A DNA stretch of 64,000 bases from Ruminococcus gauvreauii (GCF_025151995.1 NZ_CP102290.1:558001-622000); one strand, 5' to 3'; counted from the stretch's first letter, positions 41,457-50,657 are shown. Notes: a model not told the origin generated them from the sequence alone. Translations and numbers: made by a program.

Positions 41457-42872
41457 CTATGCACCGACCTTCTGACTCTCAGAAGATTCTTTTTCAGCTT
41501 TTTGAATCACCTCGTCAATTGTCCCGACGTTGAAGAATGCGGTTTCCGGGTATTCATCCATTTCCCCGTCAACGATCATGCGGAAACCACGGATCGTCTC
41601 CGCGATGGGAACGTATTTTCCGGGAACTCCGGTAAAATTCTCGGCAACGTGAAACGGCTGAGACAGAAACTTCTGTATCTTCCGCGCACGGTATACCGTC
41701 ATTTTATCTTCTTCGGAGAGTTCTTCCATTCCGAGAATGCCGATAATATCCTGAAGTTCCTTATATTTCTGAAGAAACTCCTGCACTTTTCTTGCCGTCT
41801 CATAATGTTCCTCACCGACGACATCAACTTCCAGAATCCTGGAGGTAGACTCCAGCGGATCAACAGCCGGATAAATCCCCTGCTCCACGATCTTCCTTGA
41901 GAGTACCGTGGTCGCATCCAGATGCGCAAATGTGGTTGCAGGTGCCGGGTCCGTCAGGTCATCCGCCGGTACGTATACGGCCTGTACCGATGTGACAGAT
42001 CCTTCCTTTGTAGACGCGATGCGCTCCTGCAGTTCGCCCATCTCATTTGCCAGGGTTGGCTGGTATCCCACTGCGGACGGCATACGCCCCAGCAGTGCTG
42101 AGACCTCAGATCCCGCCTGCACGAAACGAAAAATATTATCGATAAACAGCAGTACGTTCTGATGTTCCTGATCGCGGAAATACTCGGCCATCGTGAGGCC
42201 GGTCTCCGCAACACGCATACGCGCTCCCGGCGGCTCGTTCATCTGTCCGAACACCAGGGCCGTTTTCTCCAGAACGCCCGACTCTTTCATCTCTGACCAA
42301 AGATCATTTCCCTCACGTGAACGTTCTCCGACGCCTGTAAAAATGGAATATCCCCCGTGCTCCGTTGCTATATTATGAATCAGTTCCTGGATCAGAACCG
42401 TTTTTCCAACGCCCGCACCGCCAAACAGACCGATCTTTCCGCCTTTTGCGTAAGGAGCCAGCAGATCAATGACTTTAATCCCCGTCTCCAGCACCTCCAC
42501 GACCGGACTCTGATCCTCAAAACTCGGAGGATCCCGGTGAATGACCCAGTGTTCTTCACCATCAAGCTTATCATCTCCGCCGTCGATGGTGTCTCCAAGG
42601 ACATTGAACAGTCTGCCCAGCGTTTTGGTACCCACCGGCACCTTCACACCGCTTCCGGTGGCAAGAACTTCCATATCTCTTCTGAGTCCCTCGCTGGCGG
42701 CAAGCATGATACAGCGGACCGTGTTGTTGCCGGTATGCTGTGCCACTTCCATCACGCACCGTTTTCCGTCATTATCGACTTCAAGGGCGTCTTTGATATA
42801 CGGCAGGTCATTGTCCTCAAACTCTACGTCCACTACAGGTCCCATGACCTGCACAATTTTACCTTTTTTCAT
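41457..42872 (-). CDS. atpD: ATP synthase beta subunit
   Basis: Catalytic F1 subunit. The P-loop is GLFGGAGVGKTVLIQE, the catalytic Glu lies in GVGERSREGNDLW, and the DELSEED-like segment is GMEELSEEDKMTV. The start is the ATG at 42872 (KKGKIVQVMGPVVDVEF). A longer frame would run into the inserted structured element and has no ribosome site. It has 471 residues. Unlike other gaps in the operon, 244 bp separate it from atpG because of element C. Confidence 0.98.
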   Translation of the reverse strand: MKKGKIVQVMGPVVDVEFEDNDLPYIKDALEVDNDGKRCVMEVAQHTGNNTVRCIMLAASEGLRRDMEVLATGSGVKVPVGTKTLGRLFNVLGDTIDGGDDKLDGEEHWVIHRDPPSFEDQSPVVEVLETGIKVIDLLAPYAKGGKIGLFGGAGVGKTVLIQELIHNIATEHGGYSIFTGVGERSREGNDLWSEMKESGVLEKTALVFGQMNEPPGARMRVAETGLTMAEYFRDQEHQNVLLFIDNIFRFVQAGSEVSALLGRMPSAVGYQPTLANEMGELQERIASTKEGSVTSVQAVYVPADDLTDPAPATTFAHLDATTVLSRKIVEQGIYPAVDPLESTSRILEVDVVGEEHYETARKVQEFLQKYKELQDIIGILGMEELSEEDKMTVYRARKIQKFLSQPFHVAENFTGVPGKYVPIAETIRGFRMIVDGEMDEYPETAFFNVGTIDEVIQKAEKESSESQKVGA

Positions 42873-42906
42873 TCTATCCACTTCCCACTCTTTTATCAAT
42901 ATTATG

Positions 42907-43105
42907 ATGTTGGGGTCAAAAGGTATTTTGCCCCCAACTGATGCCACGGATTGCTTCGTTGCTTCGCAACTCCCACAATTCTGCAAACATTCGAAATCCG
43001 CTGATTTACTGCGTAAATCGCTGCTTCCTCATGTTTGGCGGGTCCCAAGGTAAAATGCCTTATCATGCAAGCATGAACGGAATTTTACCTTTTGACCCTG
43101 GCATC
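42907..43105. mobile_element. MITE-like structured element C inside the atp operon
   Basis: Inverted ends: GATGTTGGGGTCAAAAGGTA (from about 42906) pairs with TACCTTTTGACCCTGGCATC (to 43105). The three differing positions form G-U pairs in RNA. Direct copies of ATATTATGAT flank it (42899-42908 and 43106-43115), partly overlapping the arms, so the exact ends are uncertain by 2-3 bp. Internal hairpins include GTTGC-TTC-GCAAC (42958-42970), GATTTAC-TGC-GTAAATC (43003-43019) and a long GGTAAAAT/ATTTTACC stem (43049-43089). That last stem contains CATGCAAGCATG, the reverse complement of the core motif in element B. No protein is encoded. Confidence 0.72.
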
Positions 43106-43116
43106 ATATTATGATA

Positions 43117-43998
43117 CTACTTCGACTGCTGCGCCCTTGCACCGCTGCAGACCTCTGTGATCTCCTGGGTAATCGCTGCCTGCCGCACTCTGTTATACTC
43201 GATCGAAAGCTCCCTTAGCATATCCCGGGCGCTGTCCGTCGCTGCCTGCATCGCCATCATGCGCGCGTTCTGCTCGCTGGAATATGATTCGACAAGCGCG
43301 CCGTATATGATGCCAGCCAGATAATTTGGTACGATGTGTTCCAGTACCTCACCTGCTGAAGGCAGGAACAAAACCTCTTCCATATGCACATCCACGGGAA
43401 CCTCACTCACTTTGATCCTCTTCATCGGAAGAAGCTGGATCACGTCATTCTCCGACTGAACGGCACCCGTCATTTTTGTAAAAATCAGCCGGACTTCGTC
43501 CAGTTCCTTGTTACGGTAAAGATCAATCATCTTCTCTGCCACCACACGCGCACGGTGCATTGTCGGCTTCTGAACCGTGTATCTGAATGTCATATCAATG
43601 CTGATGCCCTTCTTCTCAAAGTATTGCCGCCCGAGCTGTCCCAGTACGAACAGCATGTGATTCGGAGTCTCTCTCATACACTCCTCGGCAATTTTTACGA
43701 TATTATGATTGTAAGAACCGGCCATTCCCTTGTCTGCGGTGATCACGATATAGCCCACTTTTTTCTCAGCGGGATCTTTCACCGTACTGCTTTCCAGATA
43801 TATGTGCTCCACATCTCCGACATGGCGCATCAGACGATGGACGGTCGACTGCATCGTATAAAAATATGGTTCTGTTTCTTCCAGACGTTTTTTTGCTTTT
43901 TTTATCTTGGCCGAAGAAATCATATACATGGCATTCGTGATTTTCATGGTATCCTGAATGCTCCGCATTCTGCTTTGTATTTCTCTCGTATTCGCCAT
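43117..43998 (-). CDS. atpG: ATP synthase gamma subunit
   Basis: Rotor shaft. The N-terminal helix is REIQSRMRSIQDTMKITNAM, and the C-terminal helix contains MMAMQAATDSARDMLRELSI followed by YNRVRQAAITQEITEV. It has 293 residues. The stop TAG is followed after one base by the flanking repeat of element C. Confidence 0.97.
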   Translation of the reverse strand: MANTREIQSRMRSIQDTMKITNAMYMISSAKIKKAKKRLEETEPYFYTMQSTVHRLMRHVGDVEHIYLESSTVKDPAEKKVGYIVITADKGMAGSYNHNIVKIAEECMRETPNHMLFVLGQLGRQYFEKKGISIDMTFRYTVQKPTMHRARVVAEKMIDLYRNKELDEVRLIFTKMTGAVQSENDVIQLLPMKRIKVSEVPVDVHMEEVLFLPSAGEVLEHIVPNYLAGIIYGALVESYSSEQNARMMAMQAATDSARDMLRELSIEYNRVRQAAITQEITEVCSGARAQQSK

Positions 43999-44004
43999 AT
44001 GCCG

Positions 44005-45516
44005 TCACCTGTTCTTAAATTCTGTTGCAATCTCAACAATCTTTGCCATCAAATCATCTGTCAGAACTTTCGTATCATTGATTTCCCTGGCAACCTCAGG
44101 ATGTACACTCGCAAAAAATGAAAGCATGTCAGCCTGAAACTGTTTGATCTCTTTGGCATCCACATCAAGCAGCACTTTGCCTGTTGCCGCGCACAGCGTG
44201 ATCACCTGATCAGACAGGCTCATCGGCTTGCACAGCGGCTGTTTCAGCAGCTGCATCAGTCCGCTTCCGTACTTCAGCTGTTCTGTCGTAGCCGGATCGA
44301 GGTCCGAACTGAACTGGGTAAAAATCTCCATCTCCCGGTACTGTGCCAGATCGATACGGACACTGCCCGCTGCCTTTTTCATAGCTTTCGTCTGGGCTGC
44401 GCCGCCGACACGGGATACCGACAGGCCTACGTTGACAGCCGGACGCATACCGGCAAAGAACAGGTCGCTCTCCAGGAAAATCTGGCCGTCTGTGATGGAA
44501 ATGACATTGGTCGGTATATATGCCGATACATCTCCCGCCTGCGTCTCGATAATGGGAAGTGCTGTGATGGAACCGCCGCCTTTCTCATCGCTCAGACGGC
44601 TGGAACGTTCCAGAAGCCTGGAATGAAGATAAAAGACATCTCCCGGGTAAGCCTCCCTTCCCGGAGATCTGCCCAGAAGAAGCGACAGTGCACGGTAGGC
44701 AACCGCATGCTTGGACAGATCATCATAGACGATCAAAACATCTTTTCCCTGATACATAAAATACTCTGCAAGCGCAGTCGCTGAATACGGCGCGATATAC
44801 TGAAGTGAGGCACAGTCGCTGGCCGTCGCCGAAACAACCACCGAATAGTCCATCGCATCATGCTTCTGAAGTGTGTTTACCACTTTTGCAACCGTCGACG
44901 CTTTCTGTCCGATGGCTGTATAGATACAGACCACATCCTTGCCCTTCTGATTCAGGATCGTGTCAATCGCAATGGAAGTTTTACCGGTCTGCCGGTCGCC
45001 GATGATCAGCTCCCTCTGTCCCCGGCCGATCGGAAACATGGAATCAATGGCCAGTATTCCCGTCTCCATCGGAACGTCGACAGACTTACGGTCAATGATC
45101 CCCGGCGCCTCATTTTCAATCGGACGATAATCGTCCGAAGGAATTTCTCCCTTTCCATCAATCGGAGCGCCCAGCGCATCCACGATGCGGCCGATATAGC
45201 CTTCCCCTACGGGGATACCTGCCTTTCGTTCGCTGCGTCTGACTTTCGTGCCCTCACGGATTCCCGTCTCTTTGCCGAACAGAATACATCCGGTCTCGTT
45301 TCTTTTGATATCCTGAACCATTCCCTTTAAACCGTTTTCGAATATTACGATTTCACCGTACATCACATGGTTCAGACCATAAACCGTAGCAATGCCGTCT
45401 CCGACCCAGATGACCGTGCCCGTTTCCGTGGCTTTTTCGTTTATTTCAAAATTTTCAATTTCGCTTTTTAAAATCGATATGATTTCATCTGAACTAAATG
45501 CACCCACTCTTTTCAC
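44005..45516 (-). CDS. atpA: ATP synthase alpha subunit
   Basis: Non-catalytic nucleotide-binding F1 subunit. The P-loop is LIIGDRQTGKTSIAIDTIL, and other landmarks are YTAIGQKASTVAKVV, PGREAYPGDVFYLHSRLLER and SVSRVGGAAQTKAMKK. It has 503 residues. The start overlaps the atpH stop by 4 bp. Confidence 0.98.
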   Translation of the reverse strand: MKRVGAFSSDEIISILKSEIENFEINEKATETGTVIWVGDGIATVYGLNHVMYGEIVIFENGLKGMVQDIKRNETGCILFGKETGIREGTKVRRSERKAGIPVGEGYIGRIVDALGAPIDGKGEIPSDDYRPIENEAPGIIDRKSVDVPMETGILAIDSMFPIGRGQRELIIGDRQTGKTSIAIDTILNQKGKDVVCIYTAIGQKASTVAKVVNTLQKHDAMDYSVVVSATASDCASLQYIAPYSATALAEYFMYQGKDVLIVYDDLSKHAVAYRALSLLLGRSPGREAYPGDVFYLHSRLLERSSRLSDEKGGGSITALPIIETQAGDVSAYIPTNVISITDGQIFLESDLFFAGMRPAVNVGLSVSRVGGAAQTKAMKKAAGSVRIDLAQYREMEIFTQFSSDLDPATTEQLKYGSGLMQLLKQPLCKPMSLSDQVITLCAATGKVLLDVDAKEIKQFQADMLSFFASVHPEVAREINDTKVLTDDLMAKIVEIATEFKNR

Positions 45517-46025
45517 CTCCGGGTCAGTTTTTGTTCTAATTGTTGAAGTCTCCCCTTGAGGCTCCAGTCGTATTCCTCATCCTTTACATGCAGAACGAAT
45601 CCCCCGATCAGTTCGGGCTTGCGTATCTTTTCAAGCACAACCTGTTTCGCATGATATTTTTTCTTCAGAAAGGCACAGATTTTTTCTTCCTGCGCTTCTC
45701 CCGGCGGCGTCACATACTCGATCACGGCATCCACGATCTGCCTCCGCTGATGTACATATTTTCTGTATTCCCGAAGTATCTCCTGCAGTTCATCCACCCT
45801 GCCGTAACTGCAGACCACCTTCAGGAAGCTATGTAACTCTGTCGGGAAAATCCGGTCGATCACTCTGTACTTTTCTTCCATGTGGACAACCGGGCTTTTT
45901 AACGCATTCAAGACCAGCGGTTCTTTATCCAGAAGCTCACCAGTCTCCTCAATCCGCTCTCCGGGAATGGCAAGCTCATACAAGACTCTGGCATAATTAA
46001 TTGCTGTTTGTGTCATTGGCTTCAC
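45513..46025 (-). CDS. atpH: ATP synthase delta subunit
   Basis: Peripheral-stalk cap (OSCP). INYARVLYELAIPGERIEET at the N-terminus and a C-terminal beta-hairpin region ending PELIGGFVLHVKDEEYDWSL and KGRLQQLEQKL. It has 170 residues and overlaps both neighbours, consistent with translational coupling. Confidence 0.92.
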   Translation of the reverse strand: MKPMTQTAINYARVLYELAIPGERIEETGELLDKEPLVLNALKSPVVHMEEKYRVIDRIFPTELHSFLKVVCSYGRVDELQEILREYRKYVHQRRQIVDAVIEYVTPPGEAQEEKICAFLKKKYHAKQVVLEKIRKPELIGGFVLHVKDEEYDWSLKGRLQQLEQKLTRR

Positions 46026-46500
46026 CTGCTTTTGTTAGAAATGAATCATAGAGCATACTGTCATTGGCTTCCCCGCTCTGTTCGTTCAGCATTTTAACAG
46101 CCGCGGCCATAGCCAGAGATGCGATTTGAGAGCGCATTTCGTCCATCGCCTTTTCCCGGCTCATTAAAACGGAGCAGTTCGCCTCCTCAACGATTTTTCC
46201 GGCCTTCTCGTTCGCATCGCGAACAATACGTTCTGCTTCCTCCCTGGCAGCAGCCTGCGCTTTTTTTACAATTTCTTCGGACGTCTCATATGCATGATGC
46301 AACGATGCTTCATACTCCGCCTTCAGCTGATTTGCAGTCTGATTTGCGTGATCTGCCGCTTCCAGGTTGTTCTTTATCTCTGAATCCCGTTTTTCCATAA
46401 TCGCTGAAACCGGTTTGATCAGAAACTTTCTCAATATCAGAAAGAGGATGATCAGGTTAATAACGGTAAAAACAACGTTATAAATGTCAAGGCTAAGCAT
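45997..46500 (-). CDS. atpF: ATP synthase b subunit
   Basis: Peripheral stalk. A single membrane helix (VVFTVINLIILFLILRKFL) is followed by KPVSAIMEKRDSEIKNNLEA and a long alanine/glutamate-rich coiled coil. The ATG at 46500 is used; a GTG three codons upstream is an alternative. It has 167 residues. The end overlaps atpH by 29 bp. Confidence 0.94.
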   Translation of the reverse strand: MLSLDIYNVVFTVINLIILFLILRKFLIKPVSAIMEKRDSEIKNNLEAADHANQTANQLKAEYEASLHHAYETSEEIVKKAQAAAREEAERIVRDANEKAGKIVEEANCSVLMSREKAMDEMRSQIASLAMAAAVKMLNEQSGEANDSMLYDSFLTKAGEANDTNSN

Positions 46501-46521
46501 CTGCCTCACCTGCCTTTCAAT

Positions 46522-46749
46522 TTATTTTAAAAATAAGATAATCAGAAGCGCGATGACAAAACCATAGATGGCCGTCGCCTCTGCAAGTGCACATCCCAGA
46601 AGAAGTGCTTTGCTGATCTTTCCCTCTGCTTCCGGCTGTCTTGCGATTGCATCCGTTGCTTTCGATGTGGCAATACCAATACCCACACCTGCTCCTACAC
46701 CTGTTAAAACTGCGATTCCTGCTCCGATTGCGATTAAAGTTGTTGACAT
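46522..46749 (-). CDS. atpE: ATP synthase c subunit
   Basis: Rotor-ring proteolipid of 75 residues with two hydrophobic helices joined by the RQPEAEGKI loop. The ion-carrying Glu is in LAEATAIYGFVIALLI. The sodium-binding signature (Gln in helix 1 and Ser after the Glu, as in Ilyobacter tartaricus) is absent: Ile and Ala occupy those places. Proton coupling is therefore more likely. AGGAG precedes the ATG; an upstream extension with an Arg-rich start is unlikely. Confidence 0.96.
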   Translation of the reverse strand: MSTTLIAIGAGIAVLTGVGAGVGIGIATSKATDAIARQPEAEGKISKALLLGCALAEATAIYGFVIALLIILFLK

Positions 46750-46771
46750 ATTAAACACTCCTTTTCTTCTT

Positions 46772-47461
46772 CTAATCCTCAATTGCTTCCTTGATAAACA
46801 ATGCCGTCAAAAATACAAATACGTATGCCTGAATGAGACCGTCAAAAATATCAAAATAAAAACTAAACGGTATCGGCAAAAGTACGGGAAGAAGCTGTTT
46901 CAGCAGCTCCATTACAACAAATCCTCCCAGGATATTGCCGAAAAGCCGCATACAAAGTGACAGCGGCCGGATAAATATCTCCAGCACATTGATCGGTGCT
47001 ATGATTGCGATTGGCTGGGCAAAACTTTTGCCCCACCCTTTTAATCCCTTTTTGCGGATTCCCGCATACTCGATCAGCACAATACTCATCACCGACAGGG
47101 CGGCTGTCACATTCAAATCCTTCGTCGGCGGCTTCATTCCAAACAGTCCGATCACATTGCTGATACCCAGATAGACAATGACTGTGATCAGATACGGAAC
47201 ATACCGTCTTCCGTTCCTGCCCAGAATGTCCTCAAAGAATCTGCTGATCCAGCTGACAAACGATTCCAGAATCAACTGCTTTCTGCCCGGATTGTGAACT
47301 TTCAGGTTTCTGACAAGTATCAGACACAGCACCAGGACAACCGCCATGATGATCCAGGTCACCACCACCGATTCTTTCACCGGAATCCCGCCGAAAATGG
47401 GAATCGTAAACACAGTCTCACAATTCAGCTCTTCCAGCAGGGACGATGCCAGATTATCCAT
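46772..47461 (-). CDS. atpB: ATP synthase a subunit
   Basis: Stator ion channel with five to six membrane helices. The essential Arg lies in RPLSLCMRLFGNILGG. Helix 5 is DIFDGLIQAYVFVFLTALF. It has 229 residues. It is the first gene of the operon; no atpI-like gene was seen in the upstream 400 bp. Confidence 0.96.
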   Translation of the reverse strand: MDNLASSLLEELNCETVFTIPIFGGIPVKESVVVTWIIMAVVLVLCLILVRNLKVHNPGRKQLILESFVSWISRFFEDILGRNGRRYVPYLITVIVYLGISNVIGLFGMKPPTKDLNVTAALSVMSIVLIEYAGIRKKGLKGWGKSFAQPIAIIAPINVLEIFIRPLSLCMRLFGNILGGFVVMELLKQLLPVLLPIPFSFYFDIFDGLIQAYVFVFLTALFIKEAIED

Positions 47462-47526
47462 AAATCTCGCTTCCTTTCTCTTATTCTGTCAGATGTTCTC
47501 CTTTCTCATTGAAATTAATTTAATCA

Positions 47527-47555
47527 ACTATAACTCTCTTTTTTTACAACGTCAA
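47527..47555 (-). promoter_or_regulatory. Promoter of the atp operon
   Basis: TTGACG (47550-47555) and TATAGT (47527-47532), spacer 17 bp, on the minus strand, about 65 bp before atpB. The remaining AT-rich DNA to 47784 shows no gene or clear structure. Confidence 0.7.
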
Positions 47556-47784
47556 CTATTAAAATTTACCCACAATTTCATTTCCCTTACCCTTTTATTT
47601 GTCTATATTATATGTTATTTCATTGATTATTCATTTTTTATTGTCTAATATGACATCTTTTTCCCAGGAAGGAAATCCCGCGATAACATTTTTCCAGTGT
47701 TTCATTATTATAATAGGAAGAAATTTTGTAGAATACTATAAAAAACTGTCTTTTTTGATCATGAACCTACTTATTTATAATGTT

Positions 47785-47836
47785 AAAAAAAAGACTCCGG
47801 CATTTCCAGACTTTTTTCTGAACAATGCCGGAATCT
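47785..47836 (-). terminator. Terminator of trpS
   Basis: GATTCCGGCATT pairs with AATGCCGGAGTC and is followed by eight T residues on the minus strand. An inner TCAG/CTGA-type stem with an A-rich loop extends it. Confidence 0.9.
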
Positions 47837-47860
47837 AAACAGATTTCCGCTCTTATGTGT

Positions 47861-48865
47861 CTACCGGATACGGTCCGGAAAACCGATTTTGCGCTGTACC
47901 TTTCTCAGCGTTTTTGTTGCATAATAATTCGCTTTTTCCGCATTCTCTTTAATTATGGAGTCAATGTACGTCTTATCCTGCTCCAGACGGTGCACTTCAT
48001 CCTGCAGAGGTTTCAAAATCCCCACTACCGCTTCGCCCACAGCCATCTTGAAGTCACCATACCCTTTGCCGTCAAACTCTTTCACCGCATCATCCGGAGT
48101 CCTTTCGGTGCATGCACAGTAGATATCGATCAGGTTCTTCACCCCTGGCTGTTCCTCACGGTACGCGACACACGCCTCGGAATCCGTCACCGCACGTTTA
48201 CATTTTCGAATAATCGTATCAGGATCATCCATCAGATATATGCTGCCATTCGGATTTTCATCTGATTTTGACATTTTCTTCCCGGGATCCTGCAGACTCA
48301 TGATTTTTGCCCCCACCTTCCCGATAAACGCCTCCGGAATCGTAAAGACATCTCCGTAAATATTATTGAAACGCATCGCGATATCTCTCGTGATCTCAAG
48401 ATGCTGCATCTGATCAATGCCTACAGGGACAACATCCGCCTGGTACAGCAAAATATCAGCAGCCATCAGCACCGGATATGTAAATAATCCGGCGTTGATA
48501 TTATCCGCATGTTTTGCTGACTTGTCTTTAAACTGTGTCATACGGTTGAGCTCTCCCATATACGTAAAGCAGTTTAAGATCCAGGAAAGTTCTGCATGAC
48601 CGGATACATGCGACTGATAATAGATACAGTTCTTCTTTGGATCCAGTCCTGCCGCGATATATAATGTCAGCAATGCACGCGCCCTCTTTCTGAGAACTGC
48701 GGGATCCTGGCGAACTGTTATGGAATGCATGTCCACCACACTGTAGAAGCATTCATATTCATCACTAAGTGTAACCCAGTTTTTCAGTGCGCCGAGATAA
48801 TTTCCCAGGGTAAGATTTCCGGTTGCCTGCATGCCGCTGAACAACACTTTTTTATCATTTATCAT
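47861..48865 (-). CDS. trpS: Tryptophanyl-tRNA synthetase
   Basis: Class I synthetase. The HIGH-like motif is SGMQATGNLTLGNYLGAL, and the KMSKS motif is LQDPGKKMSKSDENPNGSI. HAELSWILNCFTYMGELNRM and VPVGIDQMQHLEITRDIA are typical. The start is the ATG before INDKKVLFSG, with AGAGG upstream; the longer frame would cover the promoter. It has 334 residues. The leader is about 35 nt, so there is no T-box. Confidence 0.96.
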   Translation of the reverse strand: MINDKKVLFSGMQATGNLTLGNYLGALKNWVTLSDEYECFYSVVDMHSITVRQDPAVLRKRARALLTLYIAAGLDPKKNCIYYQSHVSGHAELSWILNCFTYMGELNRMTQFKDKSAKHADNINAGLFTYPVLMAADILLYQADVVPVGIDQMQHLEITRDIAMRFNNIYGDVFTIPEAFIGKVGAKIMSLQDPGKKMSKSDENPNGSIYLMDDPDTIIRKCKRAVTDSEACVAYREEQPGVKNLIDIYCACTERTPDDAVKEFDGKGYGDFKMAVGEAVVGILKPLQDEVHRLEQDKTYIDSIIKENAEKANYYATKTLRKVQRKIGFPDRIR

Positions 48866-48908
48866 GTCCAAGTACCTCTGTTTTTCTATAAGTTTTCTTA
48901 TTTCGTTA

Positions 48909-48937
48909 AGTTTATCACCACAAAATAGGAAAGTCAA
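48909..48937 (-). promoter_or_regulatory. Promoter of trpS
   Basis: TTGACT (48932-48937) and TAAACT (48909-48914), spacer 17 bp, on the minus strand. Confidence 0.7.
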
Positions 48938-48949
48938 GCAAGGCCCCGC

Positions 48950-48978
48950 TTGAAAATGAATCATTTTCCCTATATAAT
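48950..48978 (+). promoter_or_regulatory. Promoter of luxS
   Basis: TTGAAA (48950-48955) and TATAAT (48973-48978), spacer 17 bp. It is divergent from the trpS promoter, 13 bp between the two -35 boxes. Confidence 0.78.
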
Positions 48979-49027
48979 AAGACAGAACTTATCACACATT
49001 ATAAAACACATAAAAGGAGAATTCATC

Positions 49028-49504
49028 ATGAAAAAAATACCCAGCTTTTCCATTGATCATAACAAACTGCAGCCAGGCGTATACGTATCCCGGAAAGACC
49101 AGATTGGTTCCGAGGTTGTGACAACCTTCGATCTGCGCATCACCTCCCCCAACGAGGAACCGGTCATGAATACCGCAGAAGTGCACGCACTCGAGCACGT
49201 GGCAGCTACATTTCTCAGAAATCATGAAACGTACGGACCGAAGGTCGTATATGTAGGCCCAATGGGCTGCCGTACCGGCTTTTACCTGCTGTTATCCGGC
49301 GATTACGAATCTGCCGACATTGTACCGCTGCTGATCGACACTTTCAAATTTGTCATAGATTTTGAAGGTGAGATACCCGGAGCATGTGCCAGAGACTGCG
49401 GAAATTACCTGGACATGAATCTGGATATGGCAAAATACTGGTCACGCCGCTATCTGAATGTGCTGACTGATATCAAACCGGACCGCCTTGTCTATCCATC
49501 TTAA
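49028..49504 (+). CDS. luxS: S-ribosylhomocysteine lyase
   Basis: Cleaves S-ribosylhomocysteine to homocysteine and DPD, the AI-2 precursor. The metal-binding motif is HALEHVAATFLRNH, with the third ligand Cys in GACARDCGNYLDMN and the catalytic Cys in GPMGCRTGFYLLL. It has 158 residues. AAAAGGAG lies upstream of the chosen ATG. No mtnN/pfs gene is adjacent. A membrane IIC-type gene follows 21 bp downstream. Confidence 0.97.
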   Translation: MKKIPSFSIDHNKLQPGVYVSRKDQIGSEVVTTFDLRITSPNEEPVMNTAEVHALEHVAATFLRNHETYGPKVVYVGPMGCRTGFYLLLSGDYESADIVPLLIDTFKFVIDFEGEIPGACARDCGNYLDMNLDMAKYWSRRYLNVLTDIKPDRLVYPS

Positions 49505-49525
49505 GAGGGAGCCGAGGGGGTACAG

Positions 49526-50590
49526 ATGAAAAAACTAAAACAGATATTTAATCATATATTTATCGAGGGGTTGAGCGGAATGGCTTTCGGCCTCTTTGCA
49601 ACGCTGATCATAGGGACCATTATCCAGCAGATCGGATCGCTGATCGGCGGAACGTTCGGCGATCTGCTCTTTCTGGTCGGAAAGATGGCAGCGGCCGTCA
49701 CCGGCGCCGGAATCGGGGTCGGGGTGGCGATGAAATTCAAGGAAAGTCCACTCGTCACTCTGTCCGCCGCTACCGCAGGCATGGTCGGCGGATTCGCGTC
49801 CAAGCTTCTCGCCGGAAGCCTGATAGCAGACGGCGCCGTCGTGCTGGCCGGTCCCGGAGAACCGCTCGGCGCTTTTATCGCAGCTATGGTTGGCATCACA
49901 CTCGGTCATCTTGTGTCCGGGAAGACGAAAATCGACATCCTCGTCACACCGTTTGTCACCATCGTGACCGGTTCCGCCGCTGGACTACTCGTCGGTCCGC
50001 CGATCTCGTCCTTTATGGTATGGCTCGGAGGCCTTGTCAACTGGGGAACGGAACAGCAGCCTCTGCTGATGGGCATCATCGTATCCGTGATCATGGGTAT
50101 GGTACTGACGCTCCCGATCAGCTCCGCGGCACTCGGCATCATCCTCGATCTGTCCGGACTGGCCGCCGGCGCCGCGACGATCGGATGCTGCTGCAACATG
50201 GTCGGGTTTGCCGTGGCCAGTTACCGCGAAAACAAATTCGGAGGTCTTCTGGCACAGGGGCTCGGCACTTCGATGCTGCAGGTTCCCAACATCATGAAAA
50301 AACCTGTCATCTGGATTCCTGCAATTCTCTCAAGTGCGATTCTCGGTCCCATCGGCACGCTGGTTTTCGGCATGACAAGCAATGCAACAGGTTCTGGCAT
50401 GGGAACCGCAGGCCTGGTAGGCCAGATCATGACATGGCAGGTTATGACCGCTGCCGAAAGTCCCGGCCTGGTCCTGTTCAAGATTCTCGTCATTCAGATC
50501 CTGCTTCCGGCTGCTGTAACTCTGCTGATTTCTGAGCTGATGCGCAAAAAAGGCTGGATCAAATACGGCGATATGAAACTCGACCTTTAA
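49526..50590 (+). CDS. PTS_EIIC_2-type membrane transport protein (354 aa)
   Basis: A polytopic protein with eight to ten membrane helices, rich in Gly and Ala (GMAFGLFATLIIGTIIQQIG; GVGVAMKFKESPLVTLSAAT; GPPISSFMVWLGGLVNWGTE). It matches the stand-alone PTS IIC type with no IIA or IIB domain or partner gene here. Such proteins lack the usual phosphorylation site and may be facilitators or sensors. It is read with luxS (GGAG 7-12 nt before the ATG). The pairing raises the idea that it handles AI-2 or a related sugar, which is only an inference from position. Confidence 0.75.
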   Translation: MKKLKQIFNHIFIEGLSGMAFGLFATLIIGTIIQQIGSLIGGTFGDLLFLVGKMAAAVTGAGIGVGVAMKFKESPLVTLSAATAGMVGGFASKLLAGSLIADGAVVLAGPGEPLGAFIAAMVGITLGHLVSGKTKIDILVTPFVTIVTGSAAGLLVGPPISSFMVWLGGLVNWGTEQQPLLMGIIVSVIMGMVLTLPISSAALGIILDLSGLAAGAATIGCCCNMVGFAVASYRENKFGGLLAQGLGTSMLQVPNIMKKPVIWIPAILSSAILGPIGTLVFGMTSNATGSGMGTAGLVGQIMTWQVMTAAESPGLVLFKILVIQILLPAAVTLLISELMRKKGWIKYGDMKLDL

Positions 50591-50621
50591 TTGTCTGAGA
50601 CAGAATTGATCTCATTATCCT

Positions 50622-50657
50622 GAAAAGAGGGACTGCGTCCATGCAGCCCCCCCTTTC
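50622..50657. terminator. Convergent terminator after the IIC gene
   Basis: AGGGACTGC pairs with GCAGCCCCCC-type arm around a short loop, with A-rich and T-rich flanks. Confidence 0.75.

Noticed and set aside
48866..48905. T-box leader for trpS
   Set aside because: About 35 nt of leader without the T-box sequence.
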